DNA of 17,537 nucleotides. Source: Chloroflexi bacterium UBA4733. Its GTDB lineage: Bacteria > Chloroflexota > UBA4733. The notes under the pieces were generated by a model. The model was not told where the DNA came from. It saw only the letters and a program-made list of their open reading frames with translations, and ran no database searches. The translations under genes and the position numbers were made by a program. Position 1 is the first letter of the stretch; each line of letters starts with the position of its first letter. The stretch covers positions 244 through 17,780 of the forward strand of contig DHIZ01000034.1 of NCBI GenBank assembly GCA_002404055.1, written 5' to 3'. Below are positions 1-6,727 of this stretch, piece after piece.

Positions 1-1147
1 CCGGATCGAGCAGCACCAGGTCGGCATCGAGGCCGGCGGCAATGCCCCCTTTGCCGGCCAGGTGGAAGAGCTGCGCCGGCGCGGCGGACGTGAGTTCGAC
101 CAGGCGAGGCAACGTGAGGCGGCCTTCGCGCACGGCCAGCAGCAGCAACGGCAGCAGCGATTCGAGGCCGGGAAAGCCGGCCGGTGCTGCCGCATAGTCG
201 CACTGCTTCTGGGCAGGCGTGTGCGGGGCATGGTCCGTGGCGATGATGTCCACGTCGGGCAATGCTTGCCACAGGCGCGAGACCAACGATTCCGGGCGCA
301 AAGGCGGGTTGACCTTGCCCCAGCCGCCCAGACGGATGGCGTCGTTGGCGGTCAGGAAGAGGTGGTGGGGGCAGACCTCACAGGTCAGGTCGGGGACGTA
401 GCGGCGTGCGGCGGCGATGGCGGCTACTTCCTCCGGGGTGCTGACGTGGGCGACGTGGGCCCCGCGACCGGCGGCGCGGCCAGCGGCGATCACGTGGGCG
501 ACGGCCAGTTCGGCGCAGATTGGCGGGCGGTTCAGGTTGTGATCGATCGTGCTACTGCCGGCAAAGGCGCGCAAGCACTGTTCGTCCTCAGCGTGAACGA
601 CGACGGGTATGTTGGCAGGCGTGGCGCGCAGATGGCGATAGAGCAGCGACCAGTCGTCGGTCAGGAGGCTGCCGGTGGTCGACCCCAGGTAGATTTTGAG
701 TCCCGCGATCGTGCCGGACAGTTGCGCGGCCAGCCCGACGTTCTCCGCAGTCGCCCCCAGGTAGACGCCGAAGTCGCAGACGGCACGCTGAGCGGCCAGC
801 GCCAGCTTCTCGTACACGCCGTCTGCCGATGTCGTCGGCGGATCGTTGTTCGGCATATCCAGGATGGTCGTGACGCCGCCGGCCAGCGCCGCTCGCGTGG
901 CGGTTAGCCAGTCTTCCTTGTCGGTTGCACCCGGTTCGCGCACGTGGACGTGTACGTCGATCAGTCCCGGCAGGATCAGCAGGTCGGAGGCGTCCACCTG
1001 TTGGGCGCCCGGAGCGTCCAGGAGCAAGCCGACAGCGGCGATGCGCTGGCTCACAATGTGGATATTGGCTCGTGCCACACCGGCTGGCGTGACGATGCTA
1101 CCGCCGCGGATGACTGTTTCGGCGTCACTCACCCGTTTGCAACCCAT
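1..1147 (-). CDS. pyrC: Dihydroorotase (PyrC), C-terminus cut by window edge
   Basis: Third enzyme of UMP synthesis: cyclises N-carbamoyl-aspartate to dihydroorotate in the cytoplasm. Translating the minus strand from position 1147 gives an open frame to position 1, about 382 residues. The last 50 or so residues of a normal 430-450-residue enzyme are outside the window. Visible amidohydrolase marks, in order: the metal-binding DVHVHVREPG, the substrate loop DMPNNDPPT, the lysine in GLKIYLGSTTG that is carbamylated in this family, HAED, AHVSTPEE, CEVCPHHLFL, and the metal-binding ATDHAPH. It is the last visible gene of the sigma-pyrB-pyrF-pyrE-pyrC block. Its start overlaps the end of pyrE. 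The ATG at 1147 has no clear ribosome-binding site; a GTG at 1132, overlapping the pyrE stop, is an alternative. Product call is secure; start is not. Confidence 0.95.
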   Translation of the reverse strand, partial: MGCKRVSDAETVIRGGSIVTPAGVARANIHIVSQRIAAVGLLLDAPGAQQVDASDLLILPGLIDVHVHVREPGATDKEDWLTATRAALAGGVTTILDMPNNDPPTTSADGVYEKLALAAQRAVCDFGVYLGATAENVGLAAQLSGTIAGLKIYLGSTTGSLLTDDWSLLYRHLRATPANIPVVVHAEDEQCLRAFAGSSTIDHNLNRPPICAELAVAHVIAAGRAAGRGAHVAHVSTPEEVAAIAAARRYVPDLTCEVCPHHLFLTANDAIRLGGWGKVNPPLRPESLVSRLWQALPDVDIIATDHAPHTPAQKQCDYAAAPAGFPGLESLLPLLLLAVREGRLTLPRLVELTSAAPAQLFHLAGKGGIAAGLDADLVLLDP

Positions 1148-1841
1148 GCCGAGCTGCCCAACCCGCCGGGTCGGCACGCCAGTCCAGCACCATCGCCAGA
1201 TCGTTGGTTGCTACCAGGTGCAGGCGTTGTGCCACCGCCGCGAGATTGTCATAACTGCAGAGCGGCAACAGCGTGACCCCCGCCTCGGCGAACGCCGCCG
1301 TGGCTTGCGGGAAGCCGTAGGTGCAGATGGCAAGGCAATGGCTGACCTGCCCCCCTGCTTCGCGCACCCCAGCAACGGCATCCAGCGCGCCGCCGCCGGT
1401 GGTCACAAGGTCCTCAATCACGACGACACGGGGCGGCTGGTGCTCAGGCTGGCCCGGCGCCGAGTCGGCAGGCTCAGGTCCCGGCCTGAGGGTGCCTTCC
1501 AGGCGTTTTCCCTTGCCATGGTCCTTCGCTTCGGCGCGGACATAGACCATCGGCAACGCCAGCCGTTCCGCCAGCCAGGCGGCGTGCGGGATGCCGGCGG
1601 TCGACACCCCGGCCAGCACGTCGGCTGCAATGCCGTGCTCGGCCAGAAGCTCGGCAAAGTAGCCGGTGATCGCGCGCCGTTCCTGCGGATAGGAGCAGAG
1701 CAAGCGGTTGTCGGTATAGATGGGAGCGAGCATGCCGGAGCGGTAGCGGAAGGGCGGCTGGACGCGGATGGCGACAGCGCCGACCCGTAACAGCAGTTCG
1801 GCGACGGCCTCAGCGCGGGGCGATGCTTCCGGCGTGGTCAT
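1125..1841 (-). CDS. pyrE: Orotate phosphoribosyltransferase (PyrE)
   Basis: Joins orotate to PRPP to make OMP, the fifth step of UMP synthesis. The 238-residue protein has the flexible catalytic loop RAEAKDHGKGKRLEG (about residues 102-116) and the PRPP-binding signature VVVIEDLVTTGGGA (139-152), both intact. Between them lies an extra proline-rich stretch at about 120-137 that most family members lack; it sits between two conserved elements and is probably a surface loop. The ATG start shares an ATGA with the pyrF stop, so translation is likely coupled to pyrF. The stop lies inside the start region of pyrC. Function is secure from motifs and from operon context. Confidence 0.96.
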   Translation of the reverse strand: MTTPEASPRAEAVAELLLRVGAVAIRVQPPFRYRSGMLAPIYTDNRLLCSYPQERRAITGYFAELLAEHGIAADVLAGVSTAGIPHAAWLAERLALPMVYVRAEAKDHGKGKRLEGTLRPGPEPADSAPGQPEHQPPRVVVIEDLVTTGGGALDAVAGVREAGGQVSHCLAICTYGFPQATAAFAEAGVTLLPLCSYDNLAAVAQRLHLVATNDLAMVLDWRADPAGWAARHGLQTGE

Positions 1842-2656
1842 GCGGCCTCCAGCGCCAAACGGCGCATCTCGGTGATCAGGCGCTCGGCCTCGTGGCGGGT
1901 CGCTGTGGCAAAGTTGCTGCCGGACGAGGCGTAGAGGAGGGAGCGCGAGGCGCTGATCAGCAGGCCGCCGCCGCCTGCTCGCGAGCCATCGCGGACGGCT
2001 GAGGCCAGATCGCCGCCTTGCGCGCCGATGCCCGGAATGAGCAGTTGCGCTTGGGGGGCCAGTTGACGAACCTTCCGCAGTTGCTCGGGGGCGGTCGCCC
2101 CGACGACAAAGCCGAGTGTGGCGGCGCGTCGCCAGCGCTGGGCATCGCGTACGACGCGCAGGTAGAGCGGCTCGCCATCGACGACGATGTCCTGAAAATC
2201 TGCTGCGCCAGGATTGGAAGTGCGGGCGAGCACGTAGATACCCCGCCCGGCGTGGGCGAGGTACTCTTCGACGCTGTCCTGCCCCTGGTACGGATTGACC
2301 ACCATGGCGTCACAGCCAAAGACGTCGAGGGCGGCGCGCGCATAAAGGCGGGCCGTGTTGCCGATGTCGGAGCGCTTCGCGTCGCCGATCACCGGGATGT
2401 CGCGTGGGATAACGGCGATCAGGCGTTGCAGCACCTCCATACCCGCCGGGCCGAGCGCTTCGTAGAAGGCAAAGTTCGGCTTGTAGGCCGCAGCCAGGTC
2501 GGCCGTTGCCTCCACGATTGCGCTCGTGAACTGGAAGACGCCAGCCGGGTCGCGGGAGATTCCGGCCGGCAGGCGGTCCAACTCCGGGTCCAGCCCGATG
2601 CACAGGAGGCTGTCTGTGGCACGCCGACGCTCCTCCATCTTTGCCTCGTAGTCCAC
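1838..2656 (-). CDS. pyrF: Orotidine 5'-phosphate decarboxylase, type 2 subfamily (PyrF)
   Basis: Decarboxylates OMP to UMP, the last step of the pathway. About 272 residues, the size of the longer type 2 subfamily rather than the roughly 230-residue E. coli type. Visible motifs: SLLCIGLDPELD near the N-terminus, the phosphate/substrate region YKPNFAFYEALG, the catalytic DAKRSDIGNTA (about 92-102, holding the Lys and Asp residues; many homologues have Gly where this has Ser) and VVNPYQGQDSVEEYL. The frame is open to 2674. I prefer the GTG at 2656 because it is preceded by AAAGGA nine bases upstream and gives the usual N-terminal length; an ATG at 2638 with GAGG upstream is also possible. Lies 27 bp after pyrB and overlaps pyrE by 4 bp. 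Confidence 0.95.
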   Translation of the reverse strand: MDYEAKMEERRRATDSLLCIGLDPELDRLPAGISRDPAGVFQFTSAIVEATADLAAAYKPNFAFYEALGPAGMEVLQRLIAVIPRDIPVIGDAKRSDIGNTARLYARAALDVFGCDAMVVNPYQGQDSVEEYLAHAGRGIYVLARTSNPGAADFQDIVVDGEPLYLRVVRDAQRWRRAATLGFVVGATAPEQLRKVRQLAPQAQLLIPGIGAQGGDLASAVRDGSRAGGGGLLISASRSLLYASSGSNFATATRHEAERLITEMRRLALEAA

Positions 2657-2683
2657 GTAGTCGCGTCCTTTCACTTCTCCGAT

Positions 2684-3604
2684 TTACCAGGGTACCGCGC
2701 CGAGCAAGAGAGCTAGCAGCGCCATGCGTACCGGCACGCCGTTGCCGGCCTGGCGAAAGTAGGCGGCGTTCGGCAAGGCGTCAACGTCGGCCGCTATTTC
2801 GTCCACACGCGGCAGCGGATGCATGATCGTGGCAGCAGGGGCCAGCCGCCGGACAGTGTCCGCCGTCAGGCGATAGCTGCCGCGTACCGCCTCGTACTGG
2901 GCCAGATCGACAAAGCGCTCCTTCTGTATCCGCGTGACGTACACCACATCCGCGCGGGTCAAGGCGTCTTCAAACTCCGTCACTGCCAGGTCCGCACCCT
3001 GTTCGTGCAGTTCCGCGAGCAAGGACGCGGGTAGGGCCAGCCCCGGTGGGGAAACGAGCAGCATCGGACACGCAAAGCGCGCGAGGAGGCGAGACAGGGA
3101 GTGGACGGTGCGTCCATTGCGCAGGTCACCGATGAGGGCGACACGCTGGCCGTCCAGGCGACCTCGTTCCTGGCGGATCGTGAAGAGATCGAGTAGGGCC
3201 TGGGTGGGGTGCTCACCCGTGCCGTCGCCGGCATTGATAACGGGGATGAACACCAGCGCGGCCACCTCCCGCGCCGCCCCGTCCTGGGGGTGACGCAGCA
3301 CGATCAGGTCGGCATAGCGCTCCACGATGCGTGCAGTGTCGTCGAGCGTCTCCCCTTTGCTCGTTGAGGAGGCGGCTGGGTCGCTCATCGTCAGCACGCG
3401 CGCGCCAAGGCGGTTAGCGGCGGCCTCGAAACTCAAGCGGGTGCGTGTTGACGGCTCAAAGAAGAGCGTAGCGATCACTGCATCATCGAGAAGCCGGTGA
3501 TGCGCACGGATGTCAACGTCGAACTCGGCGGCCACATCCAGGATGCGCAGTACCTGCGCGTGGTCGACGTCGGCTGTGGAGAGGAGCGAGTGGGGTGCAG
3601 GCAC
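2684..3604 (-). CDS. pyrB: Aspartate carbamoyltransferase catalytic subunit (PyrB)
   Basis: Condenses aspartate with carbamoyl phosphate, the committed step of pyrimidine synthesis. 306 residues, the standard length of the catalytic chain. Visible: FEPSTRTRLSFE (carbamoyl-phosphate site, STRTR at about 52-56), SKGETLDDT with its lysine (about 82-90), the HPTQALLDL motif (132-140), GRTVHSL, VYVTRIQKERF and MHPLPRVDEI (261-270). The frame extends upstream to a GTG at 3637, but the GTG at 3604 is better: GGAG lies eight bases before it and the resulting length matches the family. With this start pyrB begins 5 bp after the sigma-factor stop, so it appears to be carried on the sigma transcript. 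No regulatory chain gene (pyrI) is seen in the window. Confidence 0.96.
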   Translation of the reverse strand: MPAPHSLLSTADVDHAQVLRILDVAAEFDVDIRAHHRLLDDAVIATLFFEPSTRTRLSFEAAANRLGARVLTMSDPAASSTSKGETLDDTARIVERYADLIVLRHPQDGAAREVAALVFIPVINAGDGTGEHPTQALLDLFTIRQERGRLDGQRVALIGDLRNGRTVHSLSRLLARFACPMLLVSPPGLALPASLLAELHEQGADLAVTEFEDALTRADVVYVTRIQKERFVDLAQYEAVRGSYRLTADTVRRLAPAATIMHPLPRVDEIAADVDALPNAAYFRQAGNGVPVRMALLALLLGAVPW

Positions 3605-3609
3605 GCCCC

Positions 3610-4806
3610 TTACTCCAGGTAGTCCTTCAACCGGCACACGCTGTTTGAGCCACGGAGGCGGATGAGCGCCTGGGCCTCAATCTGGCGGATGCGTTCGCGG
3701 GTGACGCCGAAAACGCGCCCGACTTCCTCCAGCGTTCGCTCACGCCCATCCTGGAAGCCGTAGCGTAGTTCCAGGACGCGGCGTTCGCGCTGGTCGAGTT
3801 GGTCGAGCAGGTCTTCCATTTCTTCGCGCAAGATCTGGCGGTGGGCGGCATCGGCAGGAGCCACAGCGTGCTGGTCGGGGATGAGGTCGCCGAGGTGAAC
3901 GTCTTCCTCTTCACCGAGCGGCGTTTCCAGGGAGACTGGCCACTGGGAGACGCGCATGATTTCCTGCACTTCCTCCTCATCCAGCCCCACAAATTCGGCA
4001 ACCTCTGCCCGCGTCGGTTCGCGCCCGAAGCGCTGTTGCAGCGTATTGGAGGCTCGCGTCACCTTGTTGATCATCTCGCCGATGTAGACAGGGAGGCGGA
4101 TCGTGCGAGCCTGGTCGGCAACGGCGCGCTGGATGCCCTGGCGAATCCACCAGGTGGCGTAGGTGCTGAACTTGAAGCCGCGATGGTAATCGAACTTCTC
4201 GACAGCGCGCATGAGACCGATGTTGCCTTCCTCGATCAGGTCGAGGAAGGCAATGCCGCGATTCATGTACTTCTTGGCGACACTGACGACCAGGCGGAGA
4301 TTGGACTGAATGAGGCGCTCGCGGGCGTGCTGCCCTTTGCGCACGGCCATGCGCAGCGCCAGCCGGCCGGAAGCGCTGAAGTCGGGATCTTCCAGCCGCT
4401 TTTCCGCCGCCCTGGCTTGCTCCATGGCCATGGCAAAGGTCACCTCTTCGCTGGCAGTGAGCAGCGGCACGGAGGCGGCTTCGCGGAGGTACAGCTTGAC
4501 CAGATCTTCGAGGTCCGGCTCATCGGCGGCCGCCACTGGACGCTCAGCCGGTGTGCTGTGGTTCGCCTCAGGCGACGGGATAGCAGCGAATTCCTCAAGC
4601 CGGTGAGCGACGAGATCGGACCCGGGGAGATCAGTGGGGTGCGACACCGAGGAGTTCCTGGCACTAGTCCGTGAGGGAGTGAGCGCGGACGCTTCGATTG
4701 AGACCCGATAGAATTGTACCTCGTATGCGGACTCTGGAGGGGATCCCCGAAGGGAATGGATACTATGGATGCCTGAGTTGACCCGTTCCTCGTCCGTAAC
4801 CGCCAC
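3610..4806 (-). CDS. RNA polymerase sigma factor, sigma-70 group 1/2 (RpoD/SigA-like)
   Basis: Directs RNA polymerase to -10/-35 promoters. 398 residues. After a poorly conserved, low-complexity N-terminal stretch (about 1-95) come region 1.2 ([17 protein letters not shown], about 101-117), region 2 with the core-binding and -10-recognition helices ([17 protein letters not shown] through [18 protein letters not shown], about 164-228), region 3 ([12 protein letters not shown] onward) and region 4 with the -35-recognition helix-turn-helix ([24 protein letters not shown], about 357-380) and the terminal LKDYLE. It lacks the long insertion of large RpoD proteins, so it may be the primary factor of a compact type or a group 2 paralogue. 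The GTG at 4806 is favoured because GGAG sits four bases upstream within a purine-rich run; GTG at 4647 is an alternative. It heads the pyr genes, which is unusual. Confidence 0.93.
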   Translation of the reverse strand: MAVTDEERVNSGIHSIHSLRGSPPESAYEVQFYRVSIEASALTPSRTSARNSSVSHPTDLPGSDLVAHRLEEFAAIPSPEANHSTPAERPVAAADEPDLEDLVKLYLREAASVPLLTASEEVTFAMAMEQARAAEKRLEDPDFSASGRLALRMAVRKGQHARERLIQSNLRLVVSVAKKYMNRGIAFLDLIEEGNIGLMRAVEKFDYHRGFKFSTYATWWIRQGIQRAVADQARTIRLPVYIGEMINKVTRASNTLQQRFGREPTRAEVAEFVGLDEEEVQEIMRVSQWPVSLETPLGEEEDVHLGDLIPDQHAVAPADAAHRQILREEMEDLLDQLDQRERRVLELRYGFQDGRERTLEEVGRVFGVTRERIRQIEAQALIRLRGSNSVCRLKDYLE

Positions 4807-4843
4807 CCGTCTCCACCCTCTCCGCGCTGTTGCTCGACAGGGG

Positions 4844-4862
4844 AGCCGCCAGCGAGGCGGCT
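4844..4862 (-). promoter_or_regulatory. Hairpin in the leader of the sigma factor gene
   Basis: AGCCGCC (4844-4850) and GGCGGCT (4856-4862) form a perfect 7-bp stem with a 5-base loop. It lies between the predicted promoter (4916-4945) and the start codon at 4806, so it would be in the 5' leader. No T-run follows it on the minus strand, so it is not a standard intrinsic terminator. It could be a leader structure affecting stability or translation; function is unknown. Confidence 0.4.
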
Positions 4863-4915
4863 AACTGTATGTAGTGCCTGTCCCGCCCCTGACGTACCTG
4901 AGAAACTCTACTCGC

Positions 4916-4945
4916 ACTTTACCCTGGAGATTAACAAGATGTCAA
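4916..4945 (-). promoter_or_regulatory. Likely sigma-70 promoter for the sigma factor-pyrBFEC block
   Basis: On the minus strand a perfect -35 TTGACA (4940-4945) is followed after 18 bases by TAAAGT (4916-4921), which matches four of six positions of the -10 consensus. Predicted transcription start is near 4909, giving a leader of about 100 bases before the GTG at 4806. It is the clearest promoter-like sequence I found. The -10 is imperfect and the call is by eye only. Confidence 0.55.
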
Positions 4946-5002
4946 CCTCCGACGGGTACATTTGCTGCATATTCGGTCAAAATCGCATCCGCCCGGGCCG
5001 GT

Positions 5003-5683
5003 CTACCCGTGGTCCCGATCCAGCAAAGCACGGGCGAGCAGCCTGGTCGGTCTAGCACCGGTATTTGGCAGGCCATTGGCTGAAATGCGGCGCAGGATGA
5101 GGAGCAGCGCGGCTGCAGCCGCCGTCGCTGCGCTCGTGCGGGAGCGCTTATCGAGTACACAGGCGAGCGGCCAGATCAGGGCCCCTGCCAGGACGCCGAC
5201 CGGCACGGCCGCGCCCCGCAACGTGGTGCTGATGGGGCCCGACGTTCTGGCCAGCGGGCGTAGCCCGGCGATGGCAGTAATTGTGGCCAACGGCCATGGC
5301 GCTGTACGCGGGGTCAAGGCCAGCATGCCGCCGACGAGGGTTGCCACACCGCGGCCGCCGCTCCAGCCCAGGAATGCCGGCCAGCACTGGCCGCCTAGCG
5401 CGCCGAGTAGCGCCCAGCCGACCAGTGCTTCATCCTGGCAAAATCGGCGGGTGGCGTGTACCGCCACTGCCCCCTTGGCGGCGTCGCTGAGCCAGCCGGC
5501 AAGTCCCACGCCCGTGCCGGCGGCGGCGCTGAGGTTGTGGCTGCCCACGTTACCGCTGCCGTGGCGGCGCAGGTCCACACCGGCCAGGCGTCCCAGGAGG
5601 TAGACCACTGGCAAGGAGCCGAGCAGGTAGCCCCCGGCAACGACAGCAACAACCCGAATCGGCAGTGACCTCGTGCACCTCAT
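5003..5683 (-). CDS. plsY: Glycerol-3-phosphate acyltransferase PlsY family, divergent
   Basis: PlsY proteins are integral membrane enzymes that transfer an acyl group from acyl-phosphate to glycerol 3-phosphate, making lysophosphatidate. This 226-residue protein is hydrophobic with several predicted membrane segments (for example about 10-32, 88-105, 112-128, 155-178). Family motifs are recognisable: HGSGNVGSHN (41-50; usual form GSGNxGxTN), SDAAKG (66-71) and GWSGGRGVAT (106-115; usual GGKGVAT). Several usually conserved residues differ: Thr is His at 49, the Arg a few residues after TN appears as Ala at 53, and the His of the GHxxP segment is Gln at 99. The C-terminus is longer than in classical PlsY. 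The ATG overlaps the DegV-family stop by 4 bp. Family assignment is good; activity as classical PlsY is less certain. Confidence 0.8.
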   Translation of the reverse strand: MRCTRSLPIRVVAVVAGGYLLGSLPVVYLLGRLAGVDLRRHGSGNVGSHNLSAAAGTGVGLAGWLSDAAKGAVAVHATRRFCQDEALVGWALLGALGGQCWPAFLGWSGGRGVATLVGGMLALTPRTAPWPLATITAIAGLRPLARTSGPISTTLRGAAVPVGVLAGALIWPLACVLDKRSRTSAATAAAAALLLILRRISANGLPNTGARPTRLLARALLDRDHG

Positions 5684-6579
5684 TGGCCGTGCAGCCAGGC
5701 GAAGCCGAGCAGACCCGGGCCGGCGTAGGTGCCCATCACCGGCGAAAAGGGGACAATGGAAAGGTTGACATCGGGTAGCCGGCGCGCTGTCTCAGCGCGC
5801 AGCGCCTCCGCCTGCTGTTCAGCGGCCGCGTGCTGGATGACCACGTGCTGGGTCCGGCTGGCCCCCACGTCGCGCGCCAGGTGGTTGAGCATTCCGTCGA
5901 GCGCGCGTGGACGGGTCCGGCAGATTTCTATCGGCGCGAAGCGGTCGTTGGAACAATGGACGATCGGCTTGATGCTCAGCACACCGCCGGCCAGCGCGGC
6001 GATACCGCCAAGACGGCCCGTCTGGGCCAGGTACTTGAGTGTGTCGAGCACAATCATCAGGTGCGCCTTGGACCGGCTGCGTTGCAATAGGTCGACTATT
6101 TCAGGCAAAGGAGCGCCGGTTTGGGCAAGGCGGGCCGCGGCCAGTGCCAGCAGTCCCTGGGCCATAGCGGCAGTGCCGGAGTCGAACAGTTCGATTGTTA
6201 CGGCCGGCAACTGCTCTTTGGCCTGTTGGATCGCCAGCCGGCAGCGCTCGGCCATCGTGCTCACGGCGCCGCTGACGGTGACGCAGACGACGTTCGGCGT
6301 GCCGGCCGCGCGAAAGGCCTCCAGGTACGCCGCCGGCGCCGGCGCCGACGTTGCCGGCGCGCGGCCGCTGCGTTCCAGCCGCCGATAGAACTCCTCATGG
6401 CTGAGATCGACGCCATCAAGGTAGGCGCGACCATCGATCACGAAGGGAACCGGCACCACCTGGACGCCCAGGGCGCCAACCCTGGCCGGATCGAGGCAGG
6501 CAACGCTTTCGCAGACGATGCCGACCGTTGCGGCGGGGCCAATCGCCGACTTGTCGGGAATGGGGGGTGCGTGTTCCAA
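5680..6579 (-). CDS. DegV family (FakB-like) fatty-acid-binding protein
   Basis: DegV/FakB proteins bind a fatty acid and, with the kinase FakA, present it for phosphorylation to acyl-phosphate. 299 residues. Visible family elements: IVCESVACLD at about 21-30 (usual TDSTxDL), ATSAPAP (76-82; usual TSQPS), VTVSGAVSTM (100-109; usual SSxLSGT), LFDSGTAAMAQGLL (131-144), the strong signature LDTLKYLAQTGRLGG (178-192), LSIKPI (201-206) and VMGTYAGPGLLGFAW (281-295). In the last motif the usual His of GxHxGPG is Tyr at 285. The start is a TTG at 6579, chosen because GGAGG lies seven bases upstream and no ATG fits. It overlaps plsY by 4 bp, which places the acyl carrier next to the enzyme that could use its product. 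No fakA gene is in the window. Confidence 0.88.
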   Translation of the reverse strand: MEHAPPIPDKSAIGPAATVGIVCESVACLDPARVGALGVQVVPVPFVIDGRAYLDGVDLSHEEFYRRLERSGRAPATSAPAPAAYLEAFRAAGTPNVVCVTVSGAVSTMAERCRLAIQQAKEQLPAVTIELFDSGTAAMAQGLLALAAARLAQTGAPLPEIVDLLQRSRSKAHLMIVLDTLKYLAQTGRLGGIAALAGGVLSIKPIVHCSNDRFAPIEICRTRPRALDGMLNHLARDVGASRTQHVVIQHAAAEQQAEALRAETARRLPDVNLSIVPFSPVMGTYAGPGLLGFAWLHGQ

Positions 6580-6594
6580 CTAGTCGCCTCCAGG

Positions 6595-6614
6595 TCGGGA
6601 TTGGATGATCCCGA
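6595..6614. repeat. Inverted repeat just upstream of the DegV-family gene
   Basis: TCGGGAT (6595-6601) and ATCCCGA (6608-6614) form a perfect 7-bp stem with a 6-base loop. The GGAGG ribosome-binding site of the DegV gene begins a few bases downstream on the minus strand. It could be a leader hairpin or an operator; there is no T-run to support termination. Confidence 0.4.
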
Positions 6615-6622
6615 GCAGGGCG

Positions 6623-6691
6623 GCGACTGCGGTCTGCCGCCAAGTACGGGGGGCGACTGCGGTCGCTTGGCCGCAGACCGCAGTCGCGGCC
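6623..6691. repeat. Nested inverted and direct repeats with a GCGACTGCGGTC core (REP-like)
   Basis: This spacer between the panE-like gene and the DegV gene holds three copies of one core: GCGACTGCGGTCTG at 6623-6636, GCGACTGCGGTCGC at 6653-6666, and the first form inverted at 6674-6687. The outer pair gives a perfect 15-bp stem (6623-6637 with 6673-6687). The middle and inverted copies give a competing 12-bp stem (6653-6664 with 6676-6687). A third possible hairpin pairs GGCCGC (6669-6674) with GCGGCC (6686-6691). The structure lies after the last gene of the terpenoid block and may act as a terminator-like or mRNA-stabilising element, but no T-run follows. A related palindrome occurs at 17521-17534. 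Confidence 0.7.
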
Positions 6692-6727
6692 CCTGTTAGA
6701 TATCCAGCCATGGTATCCTTGCCCTAT

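Noticed and set aside
62..907. Long plus-strand open frame at the left edge
   Set aside because: It is antisense to pyrC, whose minus-strand translation shows all dihydroorotase motifs. The plus-strand product is Arg/Gly/Gln-rich with no recognisable domain, typical of a shadow frame in GC-rich DNA.
846..1790. Plus-strand open frame of 314 residues
   Set aside because: Antisense to pyrC and pyrE; composition is Arg/Ala/Pro-biased and no motif is seen.
3799..4674. Plus-strand open frame of 291 residues
   Set aside because: Antisense to the sigma factor, whose regions 1.2 to 4 are unmistakable.
4946..5002. Intrinsic terminator after plsY
   Set aside because: A GC-rich CCGGCCCGGGCGG is followed by a short TTTT, but the palindrome leaves no room for a loop and the T-run is only four bases.
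4874..5083. Possible small plus-strand gene in the spacer after plsY
   Set aside because: No ribosome-binding site, no recognisable protein, and it runs into the plsY coding region.
6623..6691. CRISPR-like repeat array
   Set aside because: Only three short copies, one inverted, with irregular spacing and no unique spacers of constant length.
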